Shown one piece after another: positions 43,619 to 52,588 of a stretch of 64,000 nucleotides of DNA. The notes beneath the pieces are model-generated. The model made no database searches, had not been told where the DNA came from, and saw nothing but the letters and a program-made list of their open reading frames with translations. Positions within the stretch are counted from its first letter, which is position 1. The number at the start of each line of letters is the position of its first letter. Origin of the DNA: Mangrovimonas sp. TPBH4 (lineage in GTDB: Bacteria; Bacteroidota; Bacteroidia; Flavobacteriales; Flavobacteriaceae); NCBI RefSeq assembly GCF_001280505.1, contig NZ_LBIO01000058.1, positions 1-64,000 on the forward strand, given 5' to 3'. The position numbers were made by a program, and so were the translations under genes.

Positions 43619-46006
43619 TTAAGTGTATTTTCGCTTTCTGGCATAGTTGAAACCTAGTCCAAAAAGGGCCAGCAAAAGGAGTGGAAGTACAAGATTTATA
43701 AGCTGCCACTTGGTTTTTTGCTCGGCTATTTTTTGAGGATCCAAAAAGGCCAAATCAATTTCCTTGGTTCTAATGTTTATAAGTCCATCATCCTCCAAAA
43801 GGTAATTTACGGCATTTTCCAAGAACTCCTTGTTGCCAAAATTTCGTTTGGTGAAGAAATCAAATCCTAATTCTTGTGGTTGGTTTCTAACCACATCATT
43901 TTTGATCACGTCACCATCGGCAACAACAATCATTTTGGTAGGGACACTGGTAGTTTTATCTTGGGATAGTTTGAAAGGATTTACACGGTTGTTGTACACC
44001 GAAGTAAATTCACCTTCCAAAAGAACCGCCAAGGTTTGGTGACCTTTGTTAAAGGCTTCAGGATTCGGCTCTTGGGTAACGATCTCTAAACTTATTTCTC
44101 GTGGCACACCTTCCAACTGCGTAAGGCTGGAACTTCTCAATAAAATGGTTTTGTCAACACTGTTCTTCAAGGTGTCTATCTGACTGGCAAAATCAAATTT
44201 CACCAGGTTGATATTGTTCGTGATAGGGTGGTTTGGGTTGTTGGCAGCTAAAGGCGAATATGGCCATTGAAGTGGCTGAAACTGCGTATTGTTACCTTCT
44301 CCAATTGCCAAAGTAATTGGCGCCGAATACATATCCTTAACCAGGACAGGATTGATGCGAACTCCGTATTTGAAGAAGAAATCATTAAGGTTGTTGTCTC
44401 TCATGATTGAGATGGCACGTCCAGTTTCATTCAGCAAACTGTCCTTATCCATAATAACAGCTTCCGTTAGCCACAAACTTTTACCGCCGTTCATGGTGTA
44501 TTGATCCAAAACATATTTTTCTTCTTCGGAAAAAGGAACAGTTGGTTTGGCGGCAATGACCAGATCATAACCTTCTAACTGTTTCAACGTTTTTTCAGGA
44601 GCATTGGCAACACTGTCCATGGTGAATGGTGCAATGTTGTAGTGTTCTTTCAGTGTCTTTAAGAAATCGGCGATATAAATGTCTTCCAGTTCACCATTTC
44701 CTTTTAGGATGGCTATTTTTTTATCTTTTGTGGTGGTAAGTTTTTTGAAAGCCTCAGCAAAGGCATATTCCAAATGCTGAATGGAATTGTTCACACGTTC
44801 TTGGTCTGTAGCTCCAATATTGTTTTTCAGCAATGGAATTTTAACCGTTTGCTCATTATAGCTAGCCAAAGCCCAAGGGAAAATAAGTTCTTGTGATGAT
44901 TTGCCGCTTTCCTTTATCGATAATTGAAAGGGTTGTAGACCACGTTGTGCCAATTGTTGAATGTTTTGGTCACGTGTTGCTTCATCGGCTACAGGATTGA
45001 TGAAGTTAAAAGTTACATCGGAATTGTATAAAGCAAACTCTTCCAAAATCTGACGGGTTTCTTCCTTTAAGCGTCTAAATTCCGAAGGGAAATCTCCCTC
45101 CAAAAAAACATCTACAATTAAAGGAGAATCTACTTCAGAAACTGTATTTAAAGCAGCTTGCGAAAGTGTATACCGGTTATCTTGGGTAAGGTCGAATCTT
45201 TTGTAGATGCTTTGGGCAATAACATTAAAAACCAATAAGCCTATAACAAAAGTGGAAAGCCCTATGATATCCTTCTTATTGATGTTTTTTGTTTGGATAC
45301 GTTTAGCAGTCAGCAACACAAAAATTGCAATAATACTCAAGAAGTAGAGCAAATCCCGAGTGTCCAAAACCCCACGGCTCATACTTTTAAAGTGGTTTTC
45401 CATACCTAGTTTTTCTAGGTAAACCGTATCACCGAAAAGGTTGAGACTGGAAAGCCCTTCAAATCCAAAATAGAAGAAGAAGCATAAAAATACAGCACTG
45501 ATAAACGCCACAATTTGATTGTCGGTAAGTGTCGAAGAAAAAATACCAATGGCAGTATAAGCGGCGGCTAAAAACAACAATCCAAAATACGAACCAAGGG
45601 TACTGCCCACATCTAAATTACCTTCTGGGTTTCCCAGTTTGTAAATGCTATAAGCATAAAGCAGCGTGGGTAATAAAGCCATGACAATTAACAGCAGGGA
45701 ACCTAAATATTTGCCCAACACAATTTGAATTTGGCTCACCGGTTTTGTGAGGAGAAGCTCCAGGGTACCTTGTTTTTTCTCATCACAAAAACTTCGCATG
45801 GTGATGGCGGGAACCAAGAAAATTAAAATCCAAGGTGCTAGGGTAAAGAAGGTGGTCAGGTCTGCAAAACCGTTGTCCAAAATATTAAAATCGCCTTTAA
45901 AGACCCATAAAAATAAGCCGTTGAGCAATAAAAACAACGCAATAACAAGGTAGCCTATGGGGGAGGCAAAAAACGAATTGATTTCTTTTTTAAGTATAGC
46001 TAGCAT
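43619..46006 (-). CDS. gldFG: Fused GldF-GldG gliding ABC transporter protein
   Basis: A 795-residue protein combining two normally separate gliding genes. Residues 1-240 are GldF, an ABC-2 permease: MLAILKKEINSFFASPIGYL, RSFCDEKKQGTLELLLTKP and six membrane helices. From about residue 246 it is GldG: a first helix (DIIGLSTFVIGLLVFNVIA), SIYKRFDLTQDNRYTLS, a large periplasmic domain with DVFLEGDFPSEFRRLK, and a C-terminal membrane helix followed by NYARKRKYT. With GldA (not in the window) this forms the transporter reported as needed for gliding in Flavobacterium johnsoniae. The join near residues 234-246 carries no stop or start-like Met. Confidence 0.93.
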   Translation of the reverse strand: MLAILKKEINSFFASPIGYLVIALFLLLNGLFLWVFKGDFNILDNGFADLTTFFTLAPWILIFLVPAITMRSFCDEKKQGTLELLLTKPVSQIQIVLGKYLGSLLLIVMALLPTLLYAYSIYKLGNPEGNLDVGSTLGSYFGLLFLAAAYTAIGIFSSTLTDNQIVAFISAVFLCFFFYFGFEGLSSLNLFGDTVYLEKLGMENHFKSMSRGVLDTRDLLYFLSIIAIFVLLTAKRIQTKNINKKDIIGLSTFVIGLLVFNVIAQSIYKRFDLTQDNRYTLSQAALNTVSEVDSPLIVDVFLEGDFPSEFRRLKEETRQILEEFALYNSDVTFNFINPVADEATRDQNIQQLAQRGLQPFQLSIKESGKSSQELIFPWALASYNEQTVKIPLLKNNIGATDQERVNNSIQHLEYAFAEAFKKLTTTKDKKIAILKGNGELEDIYIADFLKTLKEHYNIAPFTMDSVANAPEKTLKQLEGYDLVIAAKPTVPFSEEEKYVLDQYTMNGGKSLWLTEAVIMDKDSLLNETGRAISIMRDNNLNDFFFKYGVRINPVLVKDMYSAPITLAIGEGNNTQFQPLQWPYSPLAANNPNHPITNNINLVKFDFASQIDTLKNSVDKTILLRSSSLTQLEGVPREISLEIVTQEPNPEAFNKGHQTLAVLLEGEFTSVYNNRVNPFKLSQDKTTSVPTKMIVVADGDVIKNDVVRNQPQELGFDFFTKRNFGNKEFLENAVNYLLEDDGLINIRTKEIDLAFLDPQKIAEQKTKWQLINLVLPLLLLALFGLGFNYARKRKYT

Positions 46007-46078
46007 TTCTTGACTTTAGGTGTTAAAAGTAAAAAAATAAATGGGATTGCCTTTGAAGATTTTGAGAGAAGGAAGGTA

Positions 46079-46375
46079 TTAAGCCAATGATTCCAATTTA
46101 TCGACGCTCCAAGCTTCTGGTTTGGCATTAAAGAGAGGTTTGGTATTGGCCCAAACACCTTTGAACAATTCCGAATGTCTGTAGTTTTCCAAATCGGTTT
46201 CGGTGTCCCAATAGCTGTAGGTGAAAAAGATGTTGGGGTTGGTTTTGTCTCGGTATAATTCCAAAAACTGACAGCCTTCAAAAGCACGTATTTTAGTTTT
46301 GTTGGCTTCAAAATTGGAAAGAAAAGTGTCTATTTTTTCGGGTTGAAAACTCATTTTCACGATCCGTACAAACAT
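46079..46375 (-). CDS. ABM-family (antibiotic biosynthesis monooxygenase-like) protein
   Basis: A 98-residue ferredoxin-like dimeric alpha-beta barrel protein. The start MFVRIVKMSF, central FEGCQFLELYRD, NIFFTYSYWDTETDLENYRHSE and NAKPEAWSV are typical of ABM/YgiN-like members. The family includes quinol and heme-degrading monooxygenases and many uncharacterised proteins. Catalytic residues are not decisive. It lies between the gliding and the SAM hydrolase genes on the same strand. Confidence 0.8.
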   Translation of the reverse strand: MFVRIVKMSFQPEKIDTFLSNFEANKTKIRAFEGCQFLELYRDKTNPNIFFTYSYWDTETDLENYRHSELFKGVWANTKPLFNAKPEAWSVDKLESLA

Positions 46376-46414
46376 ATGTGTAATTTAGTTAATTGAATAT
46401 TAAAGGGTCTTGCG

Positions 46415-47245
46415 CTAAAAGAAGTTGATGGTCACCGTATCCCGCATTTGCAGTCCCATAAGGGTAGAGGCGCTTCCTACGGTACTACTGTTACTCTTGT
46501 AAATAGCAATTTCAATGTAGTTGGAAGAATTGAACACCACGAGTCCTTTTCCTTGGTCGTAGCGTTTTTCTTTAGGAGTATCAAAGTTGATTACATCACT
46601 GTATTTATTGTATATTTCCTTGAACTTATGGCTTCTTGCCGAAATTTCAAAAGGACGTGTTTTTTGGATGGATTCAAAAAATTTACGTTTGATGTTGGTC
46701 ACTACGTTTCCGTAGTTGTCAATGTAGATTACACTTCCTATAATTTGGTTTTTCTCATCATTTACAAAGGGTGTTAGGTTTTTGATTGGTTTGATGTGGT
46801 CAATCACTTTACCAATCACTTCAAGAGTACCACCTCGGGCAATATGACAAGCCACTTTTACAAAGACATCCAGCACAGGGAAATTGGTTTCAATTTTATC
46901 ATGTATGTTAATCTCCACAATTTTCTCTGGTGCAATTTCGGAGCAAATCATGCTCATAATGCCATTGTTGGCACAGATAAAATAATGGCCGTCCAGTTTA
47001 ATTGCAATGTGTTTGTTTTCTGGGTTTAATTCAGAATCAATCCCGATAACGTGTATGGTTCCCTTTGGAAAACTGCTGTAGGCACTTTGGATGATATAGG
47101 CGGCTTCGGGAACATTGAAAGGGGACACCGAATGCGAGATATCAACAATGCGAACGTCAGGAAGTTGACTGTAAATAGCGCCTTTAACGGCTCCGGAGAA
47201 GTGGTCTTTTTCACCAAAATCGGTCGTTAATGTAATGATTGCCAT
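46415..47245 (-). CDS. SAM hydroxide adenosyltransferase (DUF62)
   Basis: A 276-residue enzyme of the DUF62/SAM hydroxide adenosyltransferase family, which splits S-adenosylmethionine with water into adenosine and methionine and is related to fluorinase and chlorinase. Motifs seen are ITLTTDFGEKDHFSGAVKG, VDISHSVSPFNVPEAAY, HVIGIDSELNPENKHIA and FICANNGIMSMI. The C-terminal domain has GSVIYIDNYGNVVTNI. The physiological role in this phylum is unclear. It is divergent from phoH. Confidence 0.92.
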   Translation of the reverse strand: MAIITLTTDFGEKDHFSGAVKGAIYSQLPDVRIVDISHSVSPFNVPEAAYIIQSAYSSFPKGTIHVIGIDSELNPENKHIAIKLDGHYFICANNGIMSMICSEIAPEKIVEINIHDKIETNFPVLDVFVKVACHIARGGTLEVIGKVIDHIKPIKNLTPFVNDEKNQIIGSVIYIDNYGNVVTNIKRKFFESIQKTRPFEISARSHKFKEIYNKYSDVINFDTPKEKRYDQGKGLVVFNSSNYIEIAIYKSNSSTVGSASTLMGLQMRDTVTINFF

Positions 47246-47455
47246 TTAAAATTGTTGATAGTTTTTTAACCTAAATTTCATTAAAATTATGTAGCTTTCC
47301 ATTGTGTAAAAAATTCAAATAAAAATAACCGAAGTCAATTTAATTACAATTTATTTCTGCTATTTTTATTCTGAGAATTAAAAAAATGGCGCCCGTTTTA
47401 TTTACCACAAAACTAATAAAACAAAAACAGAATAATGTACTAAATCACTTAGCTT

Positions 47456-48409
47456 TTGAATGAACTTATAATTGAATTGGAAGAAATTGCTCCAAAAGAG
47501 TTTTTTGGAGCGCACAATGTAAATATCGAACTTCTTAAAAAGTACTTTCCCAAACTGAAGATTGTCGCAAGAGGCAATAAAATTAAAGCTTATGGCGACG
47601 AAGATCTACTCGAAGAATTTGACCGCCGCCTTACTATGTTGATGGGCCATTTTGGCAAATACAACAAACTGGATGAAAACGCTATAGAACGCGTATTGAC
47701 TAGCCAAAGCACTGATGATTATACAACTTCAGAGCAAAGTGGTGAAACCATTGTTCATGGTGTGGGAGGAAGATTGATAAAAGCCCAAACCCTAAACCAA
47801 CGTAAATTGGTGGAAAGTATGCGCAAAAACGACATGGTTTTTGCCATTGGTCCGGCGGGTACAGGAAAAACCTACACGGGAGTTGCGCTTGCAGTACAAG
47901 CTCTTAAAAACAAAGAGGTCAAACGAATCATCCTTACAAGGCCAGCTGTGGAAGCTGGGGAAAATCTTGGGTTTTTACCGGGGGATTTAAAGGAGAAATT
48001 AGACCCCTATATGCAGCCTTTGTACGATGCCCTAAGGGATATGATTCCTACGGAAAAATTGACGACGCTTATTGAAAACGGAACGATTCAGATTGCGCCT
48101 TTGGCCTTTATGAGAGGACGTACCTTGGATAATGCCTTTGTCATTTTGGATGAAGGCCAAAATACCACACACGCCCAAATGAAAATGTTTTTGACCCGTA
48201 TGGGAAAAAACGCTAAGTTTTTATTGACGGGAGATCCAGGACAAATTGATTTGCCTAGACGTACCATTTCAGGTCTTAAGGAAGCTTTACTCATTTTAAA
48301 GAATGTAGAAGGGGTAGGGATGGTATTCCTGGATGACAAAGATGTGATTCGTCATAAATTGGTGAAAAAGGTAATTGAGGCTTATAAAAGCATTGAAAAT
48401 AGGGAATAG
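47456..48409 (+). CDS. phoH: PhoH-like ATPase
   Basis: A 317-residue PhoH-family NTPase. It has an N-terminal KH-like region (residues 1-100), then Walker A GPAGTGKTYTGVALAV, LTRPAVEAGENLGFLPGD and Walker B FVILDEGQNTT. The TTG start at 47456 gives MNELIIELEEIAPKEFFG, the N-terminus expected in this group. PhoH proteins are linked with RNA metabolism and phosphate response in other bacteria; the exact role here is unknown. Confidence 0.94.
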   Translation: MNELIIELEEIAPKEFFGAHNVNIELLKKYFPKLKIVARGNKIKAYGDEDLLEEFDRRLTMLMGHFGKYNKLDENAIERVLTSQSTDDYTTSEQSGETIVHGVGGRLIKAQTLNQRKLVESMRKNDMVFAIGPAGTGKTYTGVALAVQALKNKEVKRIILTRPAVEAGENLGFLPGDLKEKLDPYMQPLYDALRDMIPTEKLTTLIENGTIQIAPLAFMRGRTLDNAFVILDEGQNTTHAQMKMFLTRMGKNAKFLLTGDPGQIDLPRRTISGLKEALLILKNVEGVGMVFLDDKDVIRHKLVKKVIEAYKSIENRE

Positions 48410-48474
48410 TTTGAATCTGCAAAATTTACTATAAGTAACTTTTTTTTATTGATGTAGGTTGCTTAACTATTTTG

Positions 48475-48482
48475 TAAATTTG
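48475..48482 (+). promoter_or_regulatory. -7 promoter element for purC
   Basis: TAAATTTG matches TAnnTTTG exactly, with a TTG at 48449-48451 as possible -33 element. The ATG lies 64 bp downstream. Confidence 0.5.
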
Positions 48483-48546
48483 CAGCGATTAACCCAAACA
48501 GGTTAACTTTTATTGATCAAACTATAGAGACAATTTTTAAGACCTT

Positions 48547-49494
48547 ATGAGTAATACTATCATAGATACCAATTTTAATTTTCCTGGGCAAAAAAGCGTT
48601 TACAAAGGAAAAGTTAGGGAAGTATACAATATCAATGACGAGCAATTGGTCATGATTGCAACGGATCGTTTAAGTGCTTTTGATGTGGTAATGCCAAAAG
48701 GAATTCCATTCAAAGGGCAAATCTTAAACCAAATTGCAACCAACATGATGAAAGCTACCGAAGATTTGGTTCCTAATTGGTTAACAGCTACTCCAGATCC
48801 TAATGTAGCGGTAGGTGCGTTGTGTGAGCCTTTCAAAGTAGAAATGGTAATTCGTGGGTATTTGTCTGGCCACGCGGCTAGGGAGTATAAGGCAGGAAAA
48901 CGTCTGTTATGTGGTGTAGAGATGCCTGAAGGTATGAAGGAAAATGATAAATTTCCACAGCCAATTATCACTCCTGCAACAAAGGCGGAGCAAGGTGACC
49001 ACGATGAAGATATTTCCCGTGAAGACATTTTGGCTAGAGGGATTGTTTCTGAAGAAGATTATTTGGTGTTGGAAGATTACACGCGTAAATTATTCCAAAG
49101 AGGAACTGAAATTGCAGCTTCTAGAGGTTTGATTTTAGTAGATACCAAGTATGAATTCGGTAAAACCAAGGACGGTAAAATTGTATTGATCGATGAAATC
49201 CACACGCCTGATTCTTCCCGTTATTTTTATGCCGAAGGCTATGAAGAGCGTCAAGAAAAAGGAGAAGAACAAAAGCAATTGTCTAAAGAGTTTGTGCGTC
49301 AATGGTTAATCTCTAATGGATTCCAAGGCTTGGAAGGACAAGCGGTTCCAGAAATGACAGATGAGTACATTACAACAGTAAGTGAGCGTTATATCGAGCT
49401 TTACGAAAACATTATAGGAGAGACTTTTGTGAAGGCAGATGTAAGTGATATCCAAAGCAGAATAGAAGCTAATGTTTTGGAATATTTAAAATAA
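48547..49494 (+). CDS. purC: SAICAR synthase PurC
   Basis: A 315-residue phosphoribosylaminoimidazole-succinocarboxamide synthase of purine synthesis, the longer type found in Bacteroidota. Seen are [64 protein letters not shown] and [13 protein letters not shown]. It is monocistronic with its own promoter and a strong terminator. Confidence 0.97.
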   Translation: MSNTIIDTNFNFPGQKSVYKGKVREVYNINDEQLVMIATDRLSAFDVVMPKGIPFKGQILNQIATNMMKATEDLVPNWLTATPDPNVAVGALCEPFKVEMVIRGYLSGHAAREYKAGKRLLCGVEMPEGMKENDKFPQPIITPATKAEQGDHDEDISREDILARGIVSEEDYLVLEDYTRKLFQRGTEIAASRGLILVDTKYEFGKTKDGKIVLIDEIHTPDSSRYFYAEGYEERQEKGEEQKQLSKEFVRQWLISNGFQGLEGQAVPEMTDEYITTVSERYIELYENIIGETFVKADVSDIQSRIEANVLEYLK

Positions 49495-49521
49495 AAACAA
49501 TACTCCATTTTGGATTTTAAT

Positions 49522-49550
49522 AAAAGGTAGCTTTAAAAAGCTACCTTTTT
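49522..49550 (+). terminator. Terminator after purC
   Basis: A perfect 12-bp stem (AAAAGGTAGCTT and its complement) with a 4-nt loop and T-tail, 28 bases after the stop codon. Confidence 0.92.
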
Positions 49551-49615
49551 CTTTTTAAGTAAGTTAGTGTGGTTTTGTGTTAAATTTTTTAACTTTAATC
49601 GTAAATTAATTAACC

Positions 49616-50854
49616 ATGAAACCACTCTTTACCCTTAGCTTTTTCTTGTGCCTGTTTTTTACCACAGATTGTTTCGCACAAGATCCATATCTCACCATAA
49701 CATCCAAAGATTCTATTAATGGTGCTCCCAAATTTAAAAGTAGTATGGGGGTGCATATGAAACTAAATGGCTATTTAGATTTGTTTGGAGGACTTCAGGG
49801 GAATGACACCTTTAATATTGGTTATATCGATGTGTTTGGAGATGATGATGAAACAAGTCTTAACGTTGATATGTACCAAACCCAGATTAGGTGGTCAACT
49901 TTTATTGTGATGCCAGATGGGCAAAAGATTAAGGCCATAGTAGAATCCGATTTTTGGGGTGGCAATGGGCATGTACGTTTAAGGAAAGCCTATGTGGAAA
50001 GTAAGCATTGGCAGATTGGGCAAAACTGGAACAATTTTGGGGATGAAGATCTTTGGCCCAACATTATGGAGTTGGAAGGGCCTCCTTCTGGAATTTGGCT
50101 TCGTAACCCTCATATTAAATATATGAATACTTTCAATGACGAAAAATGGAAGTATGAGATAAGCCTGGAAGCACCTCAAGATGATTATTTCACCCTTCAG
50201 GAAATTCAGCCTTTTTTGGATGATACACACCAGTCTACACCAGATGTCACTTTTGCAATGACCTATCAGAAGGTTTGGGGGCATTTGCGTTTGGCATCTA
50301 TTCTAAGAAATATTAAGTACAAACTTAACGACGAGGTGGATAACTTTTTTGGCTATGGTGTGACCTTTAGTGGTAAGCATACGGTTGACCGCAATTGTTT
50401 TCAATTTCAATTGGTAGGCGGTAAAGGTATTTCCTATTACCTCACAACTATTTCTGGATTTGGCTATGATGGATATCCTGCCGTTGGAAATGATTTTAAA
50501 GGAACTTTGGCTTTTGGGGGATGGGTTACCTATGAATACTTTTTTAATGAAAAGCTGCACGGCAATGCAGTTTTTGGATACACACGTTATAGTACGAACG
50601 ATTCCGAGCGCTATGTAATTATTGATGAAACGGAAGCAGAATTAGACTATATCGCAGGTGATTTTCGTCATAGACATTACTATGGTATCCTGAACCTGAT
50701 GTATGATGCTTATGATAGAATGACCTTGGGGTTAGAGGTAGACTACGGAGTTAAATCGGTTAAATTTGATGGTAATATTGACGGGTTTTATTTTGATGAA
50801 ACCTTTAAAAGAGATGCCATGCGTATCAGTTTTGGGTTTATGTTCGATTTATAA
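49616..50854 (+). CDS. DcaP-like trimeric porin
   Basis: A 412-residue outer-membrane barrel protein with signal peptide (LFTLSFFLCLFFTTDCFAQ). The middle segment VRLRKAYVESKHWQIGQNWNNFGDEDLWPN, seen in pieces, followed by GPPSGIWLRNPHIKY, corresponds to the constriction region of the DcaP porin family, which takes up dicarboxylates and other anions. The protein ends MRISFGFMFDL, a proper barrel terminus. It may supply the symporters encoded downstream. Confidence 0.82.
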   Translation: MKPLFTLSFFLCLFFTTDCFAQDPYLTITSKDSINGAPKFKSSMGVHMKLNGYLDLFGGLQGNDTFNIGYIDVFGDDDETSLNVDMYQTQIRWSTFIVMPDGQKIKAIVESDFWGGNGHVRLRKAYVESKHWQIGQNWNNFGDEDLWPNIMELEGPPSGIWLRNPHIKYMNTFNDEKWKYEISLEAPQDDYFTLQEIQPFLDDTHQSTPDVTFAMTYQKVWGHLRLASILRNIKYKLNDEVDNFFGYGVTFSGKHTVDRNCFQFQLVGGKGISYYLTTISGFGYDGYPAVGNDFKGTLAFGGWVTYEYFFNEKLHGNAVFGYTRYSTNDSERYVIIDETEAELDYIAGDFRHRHYYGILNLMYDAYDRMTLGLEVDYGVKSVKFDGNIDGFYFDETFKRDAMRISFGFMFDL

Positions 50855-50961
50855 AAAATTGGGATTATAATTAAGGTATTCTTAAAGAAGTGTGATTCTG
50901 AAAATATAAAGTTTAAAAAATTCATTGGCTTTTCTTACATTTATAATCCACAAAAGCCAAT

Positions 50962-52338
50962 ATGAACCAACTTAACCAACTCGTCTCCGACTTTTCTTCG
51001 CTCGCTTGGGGATTACCATTACTGATTTTGTTGATAGGAGGTGGCTTGTATTTATTGCTGCTATCCAGATTTATGTCCTTCAGACTTTTTGGTCACGCCG
51101 TTCAGGTTTTAAGGGGGAAATATGACAATCCTAGTGATCCAGGTGAAATCAGCCATTTTCAAGCATTGACTACAGCTTTATCTTCAACCATTGGCATGGG
51201 AAACATTGCTGGAGTGGCGGTTGCCATTTCGATAGGAGGTCCTGGAGCTGTATTTTGGATGTGGATTAGTGCTGTAGTTGGTATGTCTACCAAGTTTTTC
51301 ACGTCCACTTTAGCAATTATGTATAGGGGAAAAGATGGTGCAGGTGAATTGCAAGGAGGCCCTATGTACTTTATTATCGAAGGGTTGGGAAAATCTTGGA
51401 AACCAATGGCCATTTTTTTTAGTATGGCTGGATTAATAGGTGCATTGCCAGTATTTAATGCCAACCAATTGGCTCAGGCAATCAATGATATTTTGTTGAT
51501 TCCAAATGGGATTGCTGTAGATTGGAAATCCAAAATTGTCTTGGGAATTGTTTTGGCATCCATCACGGCATTGGTGGTATTGGGTGGTTTGAAACGCATT
51601 AGTCAAACGGCCTCCAAATTAGTGCCAAGTATGGTGGTATTGTATTTTGGCTTGGTCATGGTCATTCTTGCGGTTAATTTCAAGGAAGTACCCAGATATT
51701 TAATGATGATTTTTACAGATGCCTTTGCCCCGGGTAATTTTAAGGGTGATGCTTTTCTGGGAGGCATGGTCGGTGGATTGATCCTTTTGGGAATTCGTCG
51801 GGGCGCTTTTTCCAACGAAGCTGGAATAGGGACAGCCCCCATGGCACATGGAGCGGCCAAAACATCGGAACCTGTGCGAGAAGGTCTAGTGGCTATGTTA
51901 GGGCCTGCTATTGATACCTTGGTGGTTTGTACTTTAACAGCTTTAGCCATTTTGGTCACAGGAGTATGGCAATCTTCAGAGAAGGATGGGGTATCCTTAA
52001 CGGCTATGGCATTTTCAGAGGCAATTCCCCATATCGGAACATATCTCCTTTTATTATGTATTGCGGTATTCAGCTTATCATCCTTGTTTACCTATTCCTA
52101 TTACGGAGGAAAGTGCATGTCCTTTCTGTTTGGAGCCGATAAAAAACACTATTACAATTATTTCTATATAGGAAGTATCATCCTTGGTGCTGCCACTAAG
52201 TTGGATCTAGTAATCAATTTAATAGATGGTGTATTTGCCTTGATGGCATTTCCCACGATGATTGCCACGTTGATCATGGCGCCTAGGGTCGTGAAAGAAT
52301 TGCAAAAATATCTTCAAAAATTAAAATCAAATGAATAA
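50962..52338 (+). CDS. Alanine/glycine:cation symporter (AGCS family)
   Basis: A 458-residue sodium- or proton-coupled amino acid symporter. Family motifs are FQALTTALSSTIGMGNIAGVAVAI, split over the first two core helices, GGPMYFIIEGLG and RRGAFSNEAGIGTAPMAHG. About eleven membrane helices are present. The substrate is most often alanine or glycine in the family. Its stop overlaps the start of the DUF4212 gene by 8 bp. Confidence 0.94.
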   Translation: MNQLNQLVSDFSSLAWGLPLLILLIGGGLYLLLLSRFMSFRLFGHAVQVLRGKYDNPSDPGEISHFQALTTALSSTIGMGNIAGVAVAISIGGPGAVFWMWISAVVGMSTKFFTSTLAIMYRGKDGAGELQGGPMYFIIEGLGKSWKPMAIFFSMAGLIGALPVFNANQLAQAINDILLIPNGIAVDWKSKIVLGIVLASITALVVLGGLKRISQTASKLVPSMVVLYFGLVMVILAVNFKEVPRYLMMIFTDAFAPGNFKGDAFLGGMVGGLILLGIRRGAFSNEAGIGTAPMAHGAAKTSEPVREGLVAMLGPAIDTLVVCTLTALAILVTGVWQSSEKDGVSLTAMAFSEAIPHIGTYLLLLCIAVFSLSSLFTYSYYGGKCMSFLFGADKKHYYNYFYIGSIILGAATKLDLVINLIDGVFALMAFPTMIATLIMAPRVVKELQKYLQKLKSNE

Positions 52339-52588
52339 TAAAGAACGTTCTAAAGCCTATTGGAAAGAAAACATTAGGTATGTACTCATTTTGTTGGCCA
52401 TATGGTTCGCGGTGTCCTATGGTGCGGGAATTTTATTAAAAGAGGAATTGGATGCCATAAAAATTGGAGGGTTTAAAGTAGGGTTTTGGTTTGCCCAACA
52501 AGGCTCTATGTATGTGTTTGTGGTTTTGATATTCGTGTATGTGAGATTGATGAACAAATTGGATAAAAAATATGGCTATGATGAATAA
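52331..52588 (+). CDS. DUF4212 small symporter subunit
   Basis: An 85-residue two-helix protein of the DUF4212 family. The signatures are KAYWKENIRYVLILLAIWF and GFWFAQQGSMYVFVVLIFVY. In the family it is the small subunit always encoded beside an SSS symporter, like YjcH with ActP. It overlaps the AGCS gene by 8 bp and the SSS gene by 17 bp. Confidence 0.93.
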   Translation: MNNKERSKAYWKENIRYVLILLAIWFAVSYGAGILLKEELDAIKIGGFKVGFWFAQQGSMYVFVVLIFVYVRLMNKLDKKYGYDE

